Source: Pyxicephalus adspersus | Taxonomy: Eukaryota > Chordata > Amphibia > Anura > Pyxicephalidae | NCBI RefSeq assembly: GCF_032062135.1 | Contig: NC_092859.1 | Coordinates: 34,831,482-34,895,481, forward strand | Direction of reading: 5' to 3' | Length of the DNA: 64,000 nt | In this document: positions 1-12,780 of the stretch, one piece after another | Numbering within the stretch: position 1 is the first letter of the stretch | Layout: each line of letters starts with the position of its first letter | Translations under genes and position numbers: made by a program | The notes under the pieces: model-generated | Databases searched by the model: none | What the model was told of the DNA's origin: nothing | Seen by the model: only the letters and a program-made list of their open reading frames with translations

Positions 1-3000
1 AGTATACATTAAAATGGTTAAATCTGAAAACAGCAGTATTTACTTTTATTTAATTATGGTGTCTTCCATTTTGCACACATATATATCTAAGAAGGTTTAT
101 CTAATCTCTAAGCATTTCTTAGAACAGTGTCTGCTTACTTAGGAGATTTCAGAGGAAAATATTTGTTCTGCTTATGTAACCACCTTTTGTGTCTAATTAG
201 CTTTTGCTTGGGATGTAGGTAAACACTGCACTGGAGACTGCGGTTGACAAGTAAAAATGCTTCTTTTCCTAAAATGCTAAATATATGGAGAGTGTATATA
301 ATTATAATAAGTCTTTCAAAGGTTTACCCAACTAAGAGCCAACGATGATGGGCTTTTATTAGTTTCAAATTGGTCTTGCATCCCTATACATGTCTATGGT
401 TATGCAAAACATGCTTAAATGTCAACTGCAGGTTAAATGAACCAGTGAATACATTTTAGTATTTCAAGTAAAGAAAAAACAACCTGTTAATCTTTTTAGA
501 AATGTTGTATTAATGTCACCACCAAACCATCAAAACATTTTTTATACTTCTTTTTTTTAACTACAGATCCTATTAACTATCATGTAATGGAGATGAACAA
601 AGGCAGATCTGTTTCTAGTCCAGCCTGTGTGATAATCATGACTCCTTCTATTGATACAGTGGAGTGGAGAGTATAACTTAAAAAAAGAACAGTCAGGGTG
701 GTTTTAGCAGTTTTACCTAGAAAAAAAAATGAAGAAAAAAGTCTTGAAAAAGAAAACAAGTGCAACCACCCCATTATAGATGCAGCATATAATACATTTT
801 TGGGGGGCCCTTAAATACCTCTGGGATTTAAACCCTGAGGCAAGGTGTAGGTATATACGTGCCTCCATACAGATCTTCTAAGCTAGTAGTTATATTCACA
901 TTTTTCTTCTAACCTTTTGTCTGCTTTTACTAATTGATTCCACGTGGGAAATTGCAGGATAAGCAGACCTTGAATATGTATTCAAGGTCTTCTTTAAGGG
1001 TCTCATATCTGGTTGATTTATGATAGAAAGCTGCAAGAAAATTTATACACATCGCTTACATTCACTGCAGTATCAAAATATAATCAGCGAACAAAAATCC
1101 CAGAAAACATAGCTGGATATAAAGGACAAATAAATGTATGGAATACCGTCATTTGAGCTCACACCAGCAGATCCCAACGATAATTATGAGCTAGCCTTTT
1201 AAGAACAGGATATATTTTTGATGTAGCTCCATGTAGTCAGATCTTAGAGTTCCTCTTAGGATTTTCTAGTAACCAACAATAAACATAAGGACATGTATTA
1301 CCCTTGATGACAGCTTTCAAAGGTCAAAAAGGCAAATCAAAATGTTATATTTACAAACTAAATTCATCTGCCCAGAATTGTTTAAAATGTGATTTTAACA
1401 ATGCACTTAACCTTTAGGAATATGTAAAACTATATTTAAATATATTATACAGTATGTGTCTCACACCTATAAAAAAATAAATTGAGATAGGGACCCGAGT
1501 CCACAAGATGGCCGGTATCTCATTTTTTCTGCACATTTAAATATTTTTATAGGCAGTGGCTGTGTTGTTAGCAGCCTTTTCAGATCAGCACATGCATTTT
1601 GAATGTGCATATTGAAATTTGTATTTTTCAGTACATCCAATCTAAGTCTTGTCTGTGTTATATACACACATGAGTTAATGCATTGTGATTGTGGACAGCT
1701 TTGTGCAGTTTGAGAAGGATTAGAGGTAATTTCAGGTTGATATTAGCGTCCAAGGTCATTGGAGAGGACTATGAGTTGCAAATAAATGGATGAATATATA
1801 AAGCTGAGGATGATTATTTGTTATGAGCTGTGGTGTGGAGGGGAGGGGTACATAGAATTGTTCTTGGCATAGCAGAAATAGATGCAGTGATATAAATGTC
1901 ACATTGTCAAATAAAGGAAACTATATAATTTAAAAGCACAGAGAGGTAAACTTACTTTCTAATGAGCAAATGGGATCCCTCAAAACTTAATTTGAAACAA
2001 AAATTTAATTAATTGTTTCAAATCACAATATAAAATTGATGTGATTTTATTTTCAAAGAAATCTGTTCTGAGGCTTTCACTGCAGAATAATGCAGTATAG
2101 AAAATGTATTATATTGTCTCAAATCTGGTCTAAAGTTTGCAAATCAGTTGTAACAATATATAAACCCAATCACTAAATCTTATTCACGTTTTACCTTTAA
2201 TGTAATTTTTCTAATGTTGTTTTCAATACTTTCAAATCTGCGAATTTCAAAAAGGCAAATGTTTATAATTCTCAATGTTTTATAAAACTAAATATTAAGC
2301 TGCTTGATGTAAAAGTGGGCACAATAGAGCACATGAAGATCAACTGAAAGGACTGGCTAGATGTTGAGTGGACCTGTCTTTTCATAATAGCCCGTCCAGT
2401 GGGTATTTTTCCAATGGAATTTAGGCATCTTGTCTGAAGGTATAAAATATTTATGTTAGTGTGTGTAAAGAAGAGTCAGCCTCCTGTTACATCTCTACAT
2501 TTCAGTTTTGCTAATTGCTATCAGTTTTATTCCTGTAGAGATCATGTTTGGTTTGTGTGTTCTTCTCTCTTGTTTACTACTTCATTGACAGTTCATCCCA
2601 CTGGCCTGTCTATCAGTTAATAAAAGATGTTCAGTGAAATAAAACTTAGACTAATACCTCTCTCAGGAGGTTTTTCTTTTGACCCACCTCTACCAGTTGT
2701 TTCACAGTAACAGTAATCGCTCAGCCAAATAACATATCAAGCCTTTCCAAGTCGGAATGAAAGAAGACCCATCATTTTTTGCCAATACGGGTACTAATAG
2801 CATTGTGATCTTTTTGCATTTTTTTTTTTTACATAAAAGAGCATAAAAAAGCCCAAATTAACGTATTAAAGGTCAACGTTAGAAAGATATAAAACTATAA
2901 AAATATCAATGGCAGCAGTTCAATATTCAATAAATTCATTTTTTAAAGCTTTACTCTGGTGTAAATACCTGAATTTGACTTGATATTGACTTCTTGTAAC

Positions 3001-4761
3001 CCCCTCCACAGCAGCACACAGAAAAAAAGAGGTTATGACAGCCATAGGAGCCAATCAGACTTTGATGCATGTAGTATATATACTGAGGAGAATCTTGCTG
3101 AAAGAAGAAGGGAGACAACCTAATCAGTCGCTGCAGCAAAGAAAAAACAGGCTACTGGGTGTTCCATTAGGCTTGGCTTTACATTTCAGAAATGAATGAT
3201 CAGAAATACAAATGATTTTTGTATAGATTTGATAAATTTATATAGGTGGTTAAATCTAAATTTATATTTTTGTTTTATTGCTAGCCTGGTATTTTACACA
3301 CAAGTAGAGTTCCCAGCTCTTCCCTCAACTACGTCTCCATTTTAAAATCTATTGGTGTTGTCACCATTCCCTGTTTATATGCAGTACTAAGACATAAATG
3401 ACTGTCAACCGATTTTCAATGTGGCCGTCAAATTAAGAAACCATAATAGATTGGCTACCTCCTGTCAGTGCAGACAACCTCTGGTTGACCAGAAAGTTAG
3501 TTAAGTGGTGAATTTTCCCAGACAGCTGCTACATTTCCCTTGAGATTAAGCCGAAGTGTTTGCTCAGGACATAATTGCTAAGTGCAAATGTGTATGTTCA
3601 TGCAAGATAGTTTTATATTTTAATCACCAATTTATACTTCTGGGAACCTTTTTCCCAACTGTGGACAAACCTTGCACTCCACTTCCTTTTATTTGTGACA
3701 TTGTTTATACAGACAGAAAGTGAGGTAGAATCTCCCAAAGGGACTAGCTAAAGTTCCATTCCTTCCTGCCATACTTGCTTGTCCATGCTTCCTATTGCCA
3801 GTCTGTCACCACCACTGCCATGTGCTCCACACTTCCTTCATCATTGGGAGTTACATCATTCTGGCGCTAAAAGTACACTGAACTATGTATCCACCACAGG
3901 CAATGTATCAGTGTACAAATGCATACAAATCAATAGCAGACATATGTGTTTTTTGGCAAAAGAGACAAATTATCTTTTACTAGCTATCAGCTTTTTAAAG
4001 GGTACGTTAGTTCTGCTTTAAGATATCTACAGTGATTGTGTTTTGCTGCTCTTTTTATTCCAGTCTATGTTGGGTCTGGACCCTGCTAACAGAAATTCAT
4101 AGAAAACATTACACTTTGTGTGTAGTTACTTTGCAGTTTGTCGAGCAAGGATGCTGATTGTACTCTAACTTACAGTCATCATAGAGATAACCTAAAACCC
4201 TGCAGGTAGGGTTTATGGTAATATCAGGTGGTTTTGGCAGTATTACATACTGAGTCGGGAGAATTCATATGGGTCAAGGCTTTCATATGAAAATATAGTA
4301 AATTGTCTATACTTAGCTGTTAATATGATCCTTGAAGTACATAAATGCCCCCCAGCTTCCAAAAGAGCCTTATGTTCTTACGCTATATGCTGAATTCATT
4401 CCTCTGCAACCTCTTAGATTCTTATTTATTTATGGTTTGCTGAATGTTTTAGAAAAGGATATGTGGACAGGCTCTGTTTTTACAACACGTTTAAAAATTC
4501 AGCATTGCACCAGATGCCACATTATTACAAACATTAAAGAATCATGGCATAGAGAGAGAGAGAGTGGTGCATCAAAGATCAACGTCATTGTTGGAAATCA
4601 AAGACTGCACATGAAAAACAAGCATATACCAAAGATCACTGGGTCTAGAAGGATGTGCATAGCCATGCATTACCACTACAGAGGGCATGAATCCAATTCT
4701 GTACATGTAAATCTATAGAAATATGATGTTTCCTTTTGGGGGTACAGAGGTAAATAATATA
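1..4761. other. Non-coding DNA, probably tspan9 5' intron or flank
   Basis: AT-rich sequence without a recognisable exon. Short open frames occur at the rate expected by chance. One decayed dispersed repeat (about 2985-3150) is listed separately. Confidence 0.6.
2985..3150 (+). repeat. Decayed copy of the GTAAGT/CCAAT dispersed repeat family
   Basis: The modules CCCCTCCACAGCAGC, CATAGGAGCCAATCAGAC and CGCTGCAGCAAAGAAAAA recur in the same order in the copies near 44415 and 47655. The copy is diverged and its ends are unclear. Confidence 0.5.
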
Positions 4762-4763
4762 TA

Positions 4764-5568
4764 CCGTATTTTTCGGACCATTAGACGCTCCGGACTATAA
4801 GACGCACCAGGTTTTCCGCANNNNNNNNNNNNNNNNNNNNNNNNNNNNNNNNNNNNNNNNNNNNNNNNNNNNNNNNNNNNNNNNNNNNNNNNNNNNNNNN
4901 NNNNNNNNNNNNNNNNNNNNNNNNNNNNNNNNNNNNNNNNNNNNNNNNNNNNNNNNNNNNNNNNNNNNNNNNNNNNNNNNNNNNNNNNNNNNNNNNNNNN
5001 NNNNNNNNNNNNNNNNNNNNNNNNNNNNNNNNNNNNNNNNNNNNNNNNNNNNNNNNNNNNNNNNNNNNNNNNNNNNNNNNNNNNNNNNNNNNNNNNNNNN
5101 NNNNNNNNNNNNNNNNNNNNNNNNNNNNNNNNNNNNNNNNNNNNNNNNNNNNNNNNNNNNNNNNNNNNNNNNNNNNNNNNNNNNNNNNNNNNNNNNNNNN
5201 NNNNNNNNNNNNNNNNNNNNNNNNNNNNNNNNNNNNNNNNNNNNNNNNNNNNNNNNNNNNNNNNNNNNNNNNNNNNNNNNNNNNNNNNNNNNNNNNNNNN
5301 NNNNNNNNNNNNNNNNNNNNNNNNNNNNNNNNNNNNNNNNNNNNNNNNNNNNNNNNNNNNNNNNNNNNNNNNNNNNNNNNNNNNNNNNNNNNNNNNNNNN
5401 NNNNNNNNNNNNNNNNNNNNNNNNNNNNNNNNNNNNNNNNNNNNNNNNNNNNNNNNNNNNNNNNNNNNNNNNNNNNNNNNNNNNNNNNAAAAAAATATGC
5501 ATTCGGACCATAAGACGCACCCTGATTTTCCCCCCACTTTAGTGCGTCTTATGGTCCGAAAAATACGG
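4764..5568. mobile_element. TIR DNA transposon interrupted by an assembly gap
   Basis: The left end (CCGTATTTTTCGGACCATTA) and the right end are inverted copies of each other over about 27 bases, including the recurring ATAAGACGCAC. TA sits immediately outside both ends (4762-4763 and 5569-5570), as for Tc1/mariner-like target duplications. A second inverted pair lies just inside the right end (5504-5560). The interior is unknown because of the gap, so coding capacity and true length cannot be judged. The superfamily is a guess from the TA flanks. Confidence 0.75.
4821..5488. other. Assembly gap (668 N)
   Basis: A run of N lies inside the TIR element. Any open frame crossing it is an artefact. 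Confidence 1.
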
Positions 5569-5570
5569 TA

Positions 5571-8500
5571 CTTTTCTATTGTATAGGAGGGCTTGCAAAA
5601 TCCCCTTTCAACTTCTTACTGCTATAAAGGGGCCTCTTCTTAGGACTTCTTAACCATTGAGTACACATTTTTGTCTATTTTTGCAAGTAACTGATGTTTG
5701 CTAGGCTGTGTGTGCACATTGGGGTAGCATTGTAAATGAATGACTATGGACAAACTTGTTGTACCATGTACATGTTTACCTTTACCAGCACACACAAAAT
5801 TTAAATGAGGTAGACTCATTAGGGTTGATTTGGGATGATAGACTGTTCGCAATTCAAAGTGAATCGTCTCCTTAGGCAAGCATACAGTTTTTTTTTCTTT
5901 TTTGTCTTCTTAGTCCTGTTGAGACTGTTGAGAGCCCATAGTGTTGATACCCTGTAAAAGGGAACACCAAAATCATGGAGTCAAAATGGAGTTTTCATAA
6001 CTTTTTTAGGGTCTCTTTTTGTAGATTAACCTACTGTTCACCCTTTAAAGTTCCTCTTTGTGCTATCTATACCTATTAACTGAGCTTTCAGGAATTGAAT
6101 ACCAAAAGCCCAGAGTAAGCTCCAAGATTACACAGAGGGCTGAAGACTCTCTTCCTTCACTTATGCGATAGGTCTAATGTCTCATAATTGGCCACTTAAT
6201 CACGCATCATAGGAGAAAGGAAAATGGTTCTCATGCTCCCTATCTCTTAAAGTACTTGGTTGCACTCTTTGTTCCAGGTGGCGAAAGGAAGGCTATAGCG
6301 GTGAAGCGAGGGATTGTGTGTGTGTGGCTGGAGAACCTATTGCCTTGCCTTGCATAGACAAACCAGAGGTTCACTTTAAGGATAGCCTAACCCCTCTGTT
6401 CTGGGTACTTGTCCACAATGGCCATATGATAAATACAGCACTGCGATTATACGAAGAGAATGAAATCCAAGCACAGGATATTTTAAGCTAGATATTATGC
6501 TGGCAACTCGAGTGACTTTGCTATAAGCCGTTAATATTTCTTGTGTGACAGAATTGTTTCGAACCTGCATTACTATTTATTGGCTAAATGCAAAAGAGTG
6601 GCTTCATGAAGGAGAATGAATATCGGCTTTCAGATTCAAAGCTCAGGCAATTCTTCTTGTTTCTCTCCTTAAATAATAGAATACTTAGCTTTTGTTCAGT
6701 GACCTCTTTTCTTTTTTAATAACAGATTTTTTTTATCTTTCCTTGCAGGGCACAGCGCACTCCCACATCCGAGCAGGCTTGAACATTGATTAATTTGTAA
6801 CATCTGGATATCCAATTATAGAGGCAGGTGAGTTTTGAGTGAAAACGGGTCAGGGAAAGGGCCTTGTTAGGAGGAGACTTTCCAGAAAGATAATTTAATA
6901 AAGCCAAACACATTGTTTCTACTAAGGAAAAATATATTAATTATGAGACAACTGCTGCAAAGGAAATATAGGTGTGCATTAAATTAATGGCATTTATTAC
7001 TATACAAGACTTTTTTATGTAGGAATAATATTACCAGGGAGACAAAATGAAAAATAATGTACAGGATTCTGTATGAAAAATTACTGGATTAAAAAATACA
7101 TTGTGAATTTGTAGTTTGCATGCACTACAAATATAATAGGGAATAAGTTTAATCCATTAAAACATCTCACACAAACAGCTGTTGGAGTATATGTTGTTGG
7201 AGGCTTCCCTTAGCTCATAAACATGACATACCTACTACCACAACCATGGCCTCAATTGTCTTTTGTGCTACTTCTCTCTCTCGTAATTGCCCCTTCCCCT
7301 AACCTAACGGATATAGGTAAACAGCCAACAAGGCTATCAAATCCAGGTAAGTATGCATCTGTGGAGGGTGGTGGTTTAGGTTTGGTCAGAAAGGGAAAAA
7401 AAGTATTAGTTCACTTGGGACTCATACTTTAATTTTTTATTAATGAATACCAGGCTGCATCATTTTTGTCTTTTTATCTGCTTGAAGTTCAGCTTTAAAT
7501 ATATCTAGATTTCCCTTCAAAACTTTTGCCACATCAGCAGTTTAGTTCTGCTGACTTGATTCCTATATAGAGTTTTTGTGATGTCATTTTGAGTATTTAA
7601 TATGTCTTGGGTATTATTTTGACAAATTTTTGACTGATTTTTCTTTAGGCAATATGTTCGAGGTCTTTTTGAAACTTCTATTTAAAGTATATTCTGGGAG
7701 CGTAAGATTGAAAATTCAGAGGAGTGTAACTGTATTTTACCTGTGCCTAAGTTCAATTTTTGATTCATAGATTGTATCAGGACTTTGCAAATCATATTTT
7801 ACCTGGTACAGCCTGCAGAAATCTTTTATGTTGTTCGTGATAACATAATAAGCGTTTCAGTACATGCAATTCATTTCTCAGAAGAATTTGTTTAACCTCA
7901 TTTTACTTCGGTGGAATGAATTTCAATTCTTTTCCAAGTCAGAAGTCTTCTTCAATAATTAAACTTTTTTATTAATAGTGTTGTTTAACTTAATATGTAT
8001 CGGAAGTCATGCCTCAAATTTGGTGTATTGGACAGTTAACAGATGTTGCCTTCAGCATATTAAACAAATGAGAAGATCTAATTTAGTTAGATGAACACGT
8101 AAATCCGTTGCTTGTTTGGTTTAAAGGAAAAATAAGCAACTCACGCCAGATTGTCTTAAAGGGTTATTCAGCCCATAAGTAACATTATAAATATAGTATG
8201 GTGGGGAGAGTCATTTATCTTGTATGCCTTCCATACTCAGACAACAAAACCTTGTTGCCATCTTAATGGACTTAATGTATATGCATTAATATAAACCCCT
8301 CATATTGAGCACAGACCCAAAATTTAGACCTCATTTACCTCTCATTTAAGTCCCCAAGTGATAGAGTTAGCTGTCAGGGGGTTTCATTTTTCCAGTACAT
8401 GATCACAATGATCACACAATCATTTCAGGTGTTCTTGTACGAACTACTGAAATGCAAATGCTTCTTTTACTAGTCATTTTACATGACCCCTGCCAACCCC

Positions 8501-10398
8501 CTGCCATCCCCAGAAATTTAAATCAAATATAGTATTGTTAATTGGAAATTACAAATTGAATTAGAATTCTCTTCTCTGAAAGTAAACCAATAGAGGATGT
8601 ATTCTGATTGGCTGCTACAGATCATTGTAATTAAGGAAAAGTTATAGTGTTTTTTCAAGGATTACATTTTCTAAGTTTAAATTGTTTATCCTAAAGTCTG
8701 CTATTTCTAATTGGTATATTTGTATGACATATATAGATAGAACTTATGACACTAGATGGAGCTTTTAGTGGCTAATTAATATTAATCTAGACAACTTTGG
8801 TACACAGTCCAGTTTTCTGTTTTTGTACCAAGATCTGGTCGTGTGATTATATTTCTAGCATTAAGTCTTGCAAACTTTACAACGGCCATCATCCTTTAAA
8901 ACTTGAATAAAAAGTTAAAAAAAAAAGTGCAGAGACATAATGCATTACTGACAATGTATTTATAAAAAAATAATGTAGAAATATTGCACTTACAAAGTGT
9001 TCTGAGGTTGGGGCTCTCCTCCCATAGGCATTAGTAGAGCCGGAAGGTAGATGCTGCTGGATATAGTTAATCTCTGTCCTGTACGTGCTGCTATGGCTGA
9101 TAAAATTCACTGCGAGAGTTGTGGCAGCATCCTAGGCGGCAAAGGTGGTACCTAGCTTTGCTTTACCTTGAGTCAGACCTTGGCCACCCCTTTCTCCAGC
9201 TTATCCACTTTCCAAATGATAGGCTCCCTAGTGAGATCCATTCTCTATTATATATGGTCCTATATTATTCCCTAATATATTCCAATCAAAAGTTCACACT
9301 TTTTGCATAAAATATGTTATATCTGCCATTATCTTCACTTCAAATGTAATAACAGACACAACCTGTCCTAATAAAAAAAATGTTTAACCTCTTATCCCTG
9401 TTCATATATATAACATAGTATGTATGTACTGTATGTGTGTTTATCAATCTTCTTTGGTAAAGAGAATTTGTTACTGTACATTTTTTTTTACCTAACCCTA
9501 ATAACAAAATCAGAGAAAAAAAAACAAGAAAATATAGTTATTTTTCTTGCAGTCCTCAAGAAGCCTACAACACAGATTAAAATGACTAATGACTGAACCT
9601 TCACGCTTAAGTCACATGGTCTTTAGAATTGCTGGAATGACTGGTTCGCCAGCAGCTAAATATACAAACAGATTTAAGTGCTGAATTGTTAAAACGCACT
9701 ATTGTGAATTTATATGAGGCGTAAATGAGGGGCGCTCCATCACCGCCACATGAAAGAATATGATTACCCTGGCTTTTATAGGCATATGTATCAACATTTT
9801 CACTTTGTAAAAGAGCTAAATAGCCCAATAGAGATTTATGATAAGGATATGACTGGATTTGCTGCAGTGATAATGTTTTGTAGTTGGTCTCATTGAAAGT
9901 GTTTGTAAATGTATTTTTAAGGTGTCATTTGTCTTTATGAAGTAATAATATCAGGTCTCATGTATGGAAGTGTCTGGAAGACATGACTATGTGTCCATTA
10001 TCAACCAATTGTCTTTTCATATTTTTTAACACTTAAAATCACAACAGAGGAATGAATCAGTAAATATGATTACCCCTTATAAGGTGTTATTGTGCTGATC
10101 AAGTCAAACCTGCTGCCTAAACAACCTAAAAAAGCCAGTTTATAAGTACATTGAAAAGGTAATCCTCCAATACCAGACAGAAGAAAAATACAGTCCATCT
10201 AGGTGATCCATACACATTGCAAGGATTTTAGTACTCTTTAATGTGGATTTTGATGCTTTGATGCTTTTTGTACTCTAAAACAATTGTTTGATTATTTTAC
10301 CATATCATTCAGTGACTGATTCATGCATTTATGAGTCAGCCTTCAATTATAACCACCTAAGATATGGTTCCAAAAAAGAAAGCTAAATCCCTTTAAGT
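5571..10398. other. Non-coding DNA without recognisable genes
   Basis: AT-rich sequence. An octamer motif ATGCAAAT at 8452 is the only notable short site. One small signal-peptide-like frame (7223-7346) is listed separately. No repeat ends were resolved. Confidence 0.5.
7223..7346 (+). other. Candidate small exon: signal-peptide-like frame ending at a perfect splice donor
   Basis: An ATG with A at -3 opens 41 codons. They begin MTYLLPQPWPQ and contain the hydrophobic core LSFVLLLSLVIA followed by small residues, resembling a secretory signal. The frame meets CCAG/GTAAGT at 7346-7347, an ideal donor, in phase 1. I know no protein with this start, and no downstream exon can be identified, so chance is the default explanation. 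Confidence 0.15.
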
Positions 10399-10677
10399 CA
10401 GCCTTTCTCAACCTTTTTTTTTACATGGGGGACTCATTAAAATAACAGTAACTTTGATCACTATATCCACGGCTCATAGTTTAGCGTGGGGGTCAGTGGG
10501 AAGAATACCTCTTACATTGCTGGCTATTGGGAAGAATGTCACCCTTGCGGATAGCCAAAAGGATCATTGGTGTTACTTAAACTGATCTGAGAGGTCTAAA
10601 CTGGTAATTGGTGAAGAAACAACTTTTGGAGGATCCCTAGGGCTCCACAGAACCTTGGTTTAGAAGCAGTGTCCTAA
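10399..10677 (+). mobile_element. hAT-like non-autonomous element, fullest copy
   Basis: The left end reads CAGCCTTTCTCAACC and the right end, reversed, reads CACTGCTTCTAAACCAAGG, an imperfect terminal inverted repeat. Flanking bases CTTTAAGT and TCCTAAGT could be a worn 8-bp target duplication. The right third (GGATCCCTAGGGCTCCACAG) is shared with partial copies near 36932 and 46188. There is no coding capacity. Confidence 0.55.
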
Positions 10678-10734
10678 GTGAAGGCAAGCATTAGGCAATG
10701 TAGAAATGTTAGATTATTGTCACTGGAATGATTG

Positions 10735-10970
10735 TTCCGGATCGTTTATAGCAAAAAGGTCAGTTCAGTTAGCTCCGGTCAGTTCTTTATTGATTCACCA
10801 GGACAGATCCCTGGGACAACTGTACACATGCTAGATATTCACCCAAAATGATCATCACTGTTTGTCTCAGGGTGACAATCATCTTGCGTGTGTACATCTT
10901 GGGGATCATCCCACCCAAAAAAATGTTGGTCAAATAAACAGCTGATTCGATCAGTAAAGACTGATGCAGT
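10735..10970. mobile_element. Decayed MITE, related to the AGCTACGTACACACG group
   Basis: It contains the modules CTGTACACATGCTAGAT and GCGTGTGTACATCTTGG around a central inverted segment, as in the better copies at 23961 and 56441. Ends are eroded, so the limits are approximate. Confidence 0.4.
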
Positions 10971-11960
10971 CTCTGAGATAGTACTGAAATGCTCATATAT
11001 CTTGGCTGTATTCTGTCAGACTATATACTCTGCAAATATAGAAAAATACCTGTTTATCTTGCTGGAATTCCAGTGTCCTTGTAAAATTCTGTGCTCTGAA
11101 CTGATAAATCAAATAATGTTATCAGTTTCTGCAGCTGTCCTTGAACTACTGTACAAAAGAATGTCTCCCTGTGTAATGGAAATGTGGAGCAGTTTGTAGT
11201 TCAAATCAGGAGAGCTGCTCACCTGCAACAATGCTGCTCTTTCATTGCTATGGCACAGTGATTGGAGGTAGTCACATTTAGGATAGAAAATTGGTTATTG
11301 GCATAACCAGCAGGTGATAATAAAGTACAAAAAAGTCCTAAAAAAGTAATGCAGCTACCATATGGTAAGCTGCAATGTGTTCCTTTTTTGTTCTTGAGTT
11401 TAAATGCACTATAAAGCATATCGGACATAACTTTTTTTGGATTTGTGATGTTTGGTGAGGGGGTTAGAACAGGTGTCGGGTTTTTATTGCTGTTTGCGTC
11501 CACTTTATATAGATGATTTGTTTCAAATTTTCCTGAGCACCAGTGTCACGTGTAATATAAGTGAGGGTAATTCCAAAATTTTGATTTGCCACTAGAACAG
11601 AAATAGGGGAAATCTTGAAGTGAAAACACGTGTTTCCTCAACAACTGTCTAAGATAAGATTTCTCTTACATTGAAAATACTTCCTTTGATTTCCTGTTGA
11701 GTCTACATGACAAGAAGTGAAGAGGTAAAAAATACAATGCTGTTACCTTGTCCTGCTCTATCCAGATGTAAAAGGAAGGTTTGGACTTCAGATATACTGT
11801 AACCATTTCTCACTCGCATTTAAAAATATTTTCTAGAGCTCTGTAGGTTCACTTTATTTATAAATGTTGTTTTTTTCATCTAACATAGTGCTACTCAGCT
11901 CAATTTACTTGAAGTTGGCATTAGAAAAATGTCAACAAAAACTTTGCTTGTGAAGCAGAG

Positions 11961-12030
11961 TAGCGATTTGCTGGTATTATCATGAATTAAGTGGATGTAG
12001 TAGCCATTTACTGGTATTAGCATGAATGAA
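11961..12030 (+). repeat. Imperfect two-copy tandem repeat, 40-base period
   Basis: TAGCGATTTGCTGGTATTAT at 11961 and TAGCCATTTACTGGTATTAG at 12001 are 40 bases apart and continue with CATGAAT in both units. Confidence 0.8.
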
Positions 12031-12682
12031 CCCCACTCATGTTTGTGACTCCAGAAGCCTATTGTATTGAATGTCTAGGTCAGAAGACCTGGCGATTCTA
12101 TATGTAATGTTGGCTGTGTTCTCCAAAGCCTCAGGTGCACTTTAAGTACCTTCTTGCTGTGTATCTGCGGAAGGCTTGCAGCAGGAAAGATGTAATAGAT
12201 ACAGTAATGGTGCGTGTAAAACAAATGGCAATAATAAAATGCAGGATAAAAGCATCCAGTGAAAATAGGAGACAGAGCGGGAGATCGTGTTCATTGTTCT
12301 TTATACAAAAGTGTATTCTGTTATCACAGCGAAATATTCTGACCTATGAGATATTTATAAAGCCTTTGTGCTTGAAAGGACCTGCCAGTCCAAAATATTT
12401 GGGGAAAGGAATGAATGGATCAATCACTGAATTCTTTCCTTTCATCGCTAATAGTCTAATTGAGTGTTTTATTTATTTACCATTTATTCTGCTGGGCTTC
12501 CTCGCTTGTTTGTTAACTTGGTGTTTGTCATAAGCACTTTGAAGTGTTTTATGTAACTGTAACAACATAATCCTTACAACACCAAACAAAAATCTATTTT
12601 GCTGCTCTTTAACTAAGGATTTTTTTTAGCAGCTTTATGCTGAACACCAAAAACTTTAATACTAAGGTGAAATACTGAATTA

Positions 12683-12713
12683 ATGAGCCCATTCAAGAGC
12701 TGAATGGGCTCAT
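12683..12713. repeat. Perfect 13-bp hairpin
   Basis: ATGAGCCCATTCA pairs exactly with TGAATGGGCTCAT across a five-base loop (AGAGC). It is probably part of an old foldback element with the neighbouring hairpins. Confidence 0.85.
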
Positions 12714-12744
12714 ATTACTACCCTTCCCTCCTCCAGTCTGAATA

Positions 12745-12780
12745 CTGCACCATTCCTGCACTAATGAATGGTGCAGGAAT
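12745..12780. repeat. Two overlapping, mutually exclusive hairpins
   Basis: CTGCACCATTC (12745-12755) pairs with GAATGGTGCAG (12766-12776), and ATTCCTGCAC (12752-12761) pairs with GTGCAGGAAT (12771-12780). The stems share bases, so only one can form at a time. Confidence 0.8.

Noticed and set aside
4332..4718. 128-codon frame, the longest gap-free + strand frame in the left third after removing repeats
   Set aside because: Its residues show no domain or motif and no splice sites bound it convincingly.
4713..5537. Long reading frames crossing the first gap
   Set aside because: Most of the translation is N; the real residues come from transposon ends.
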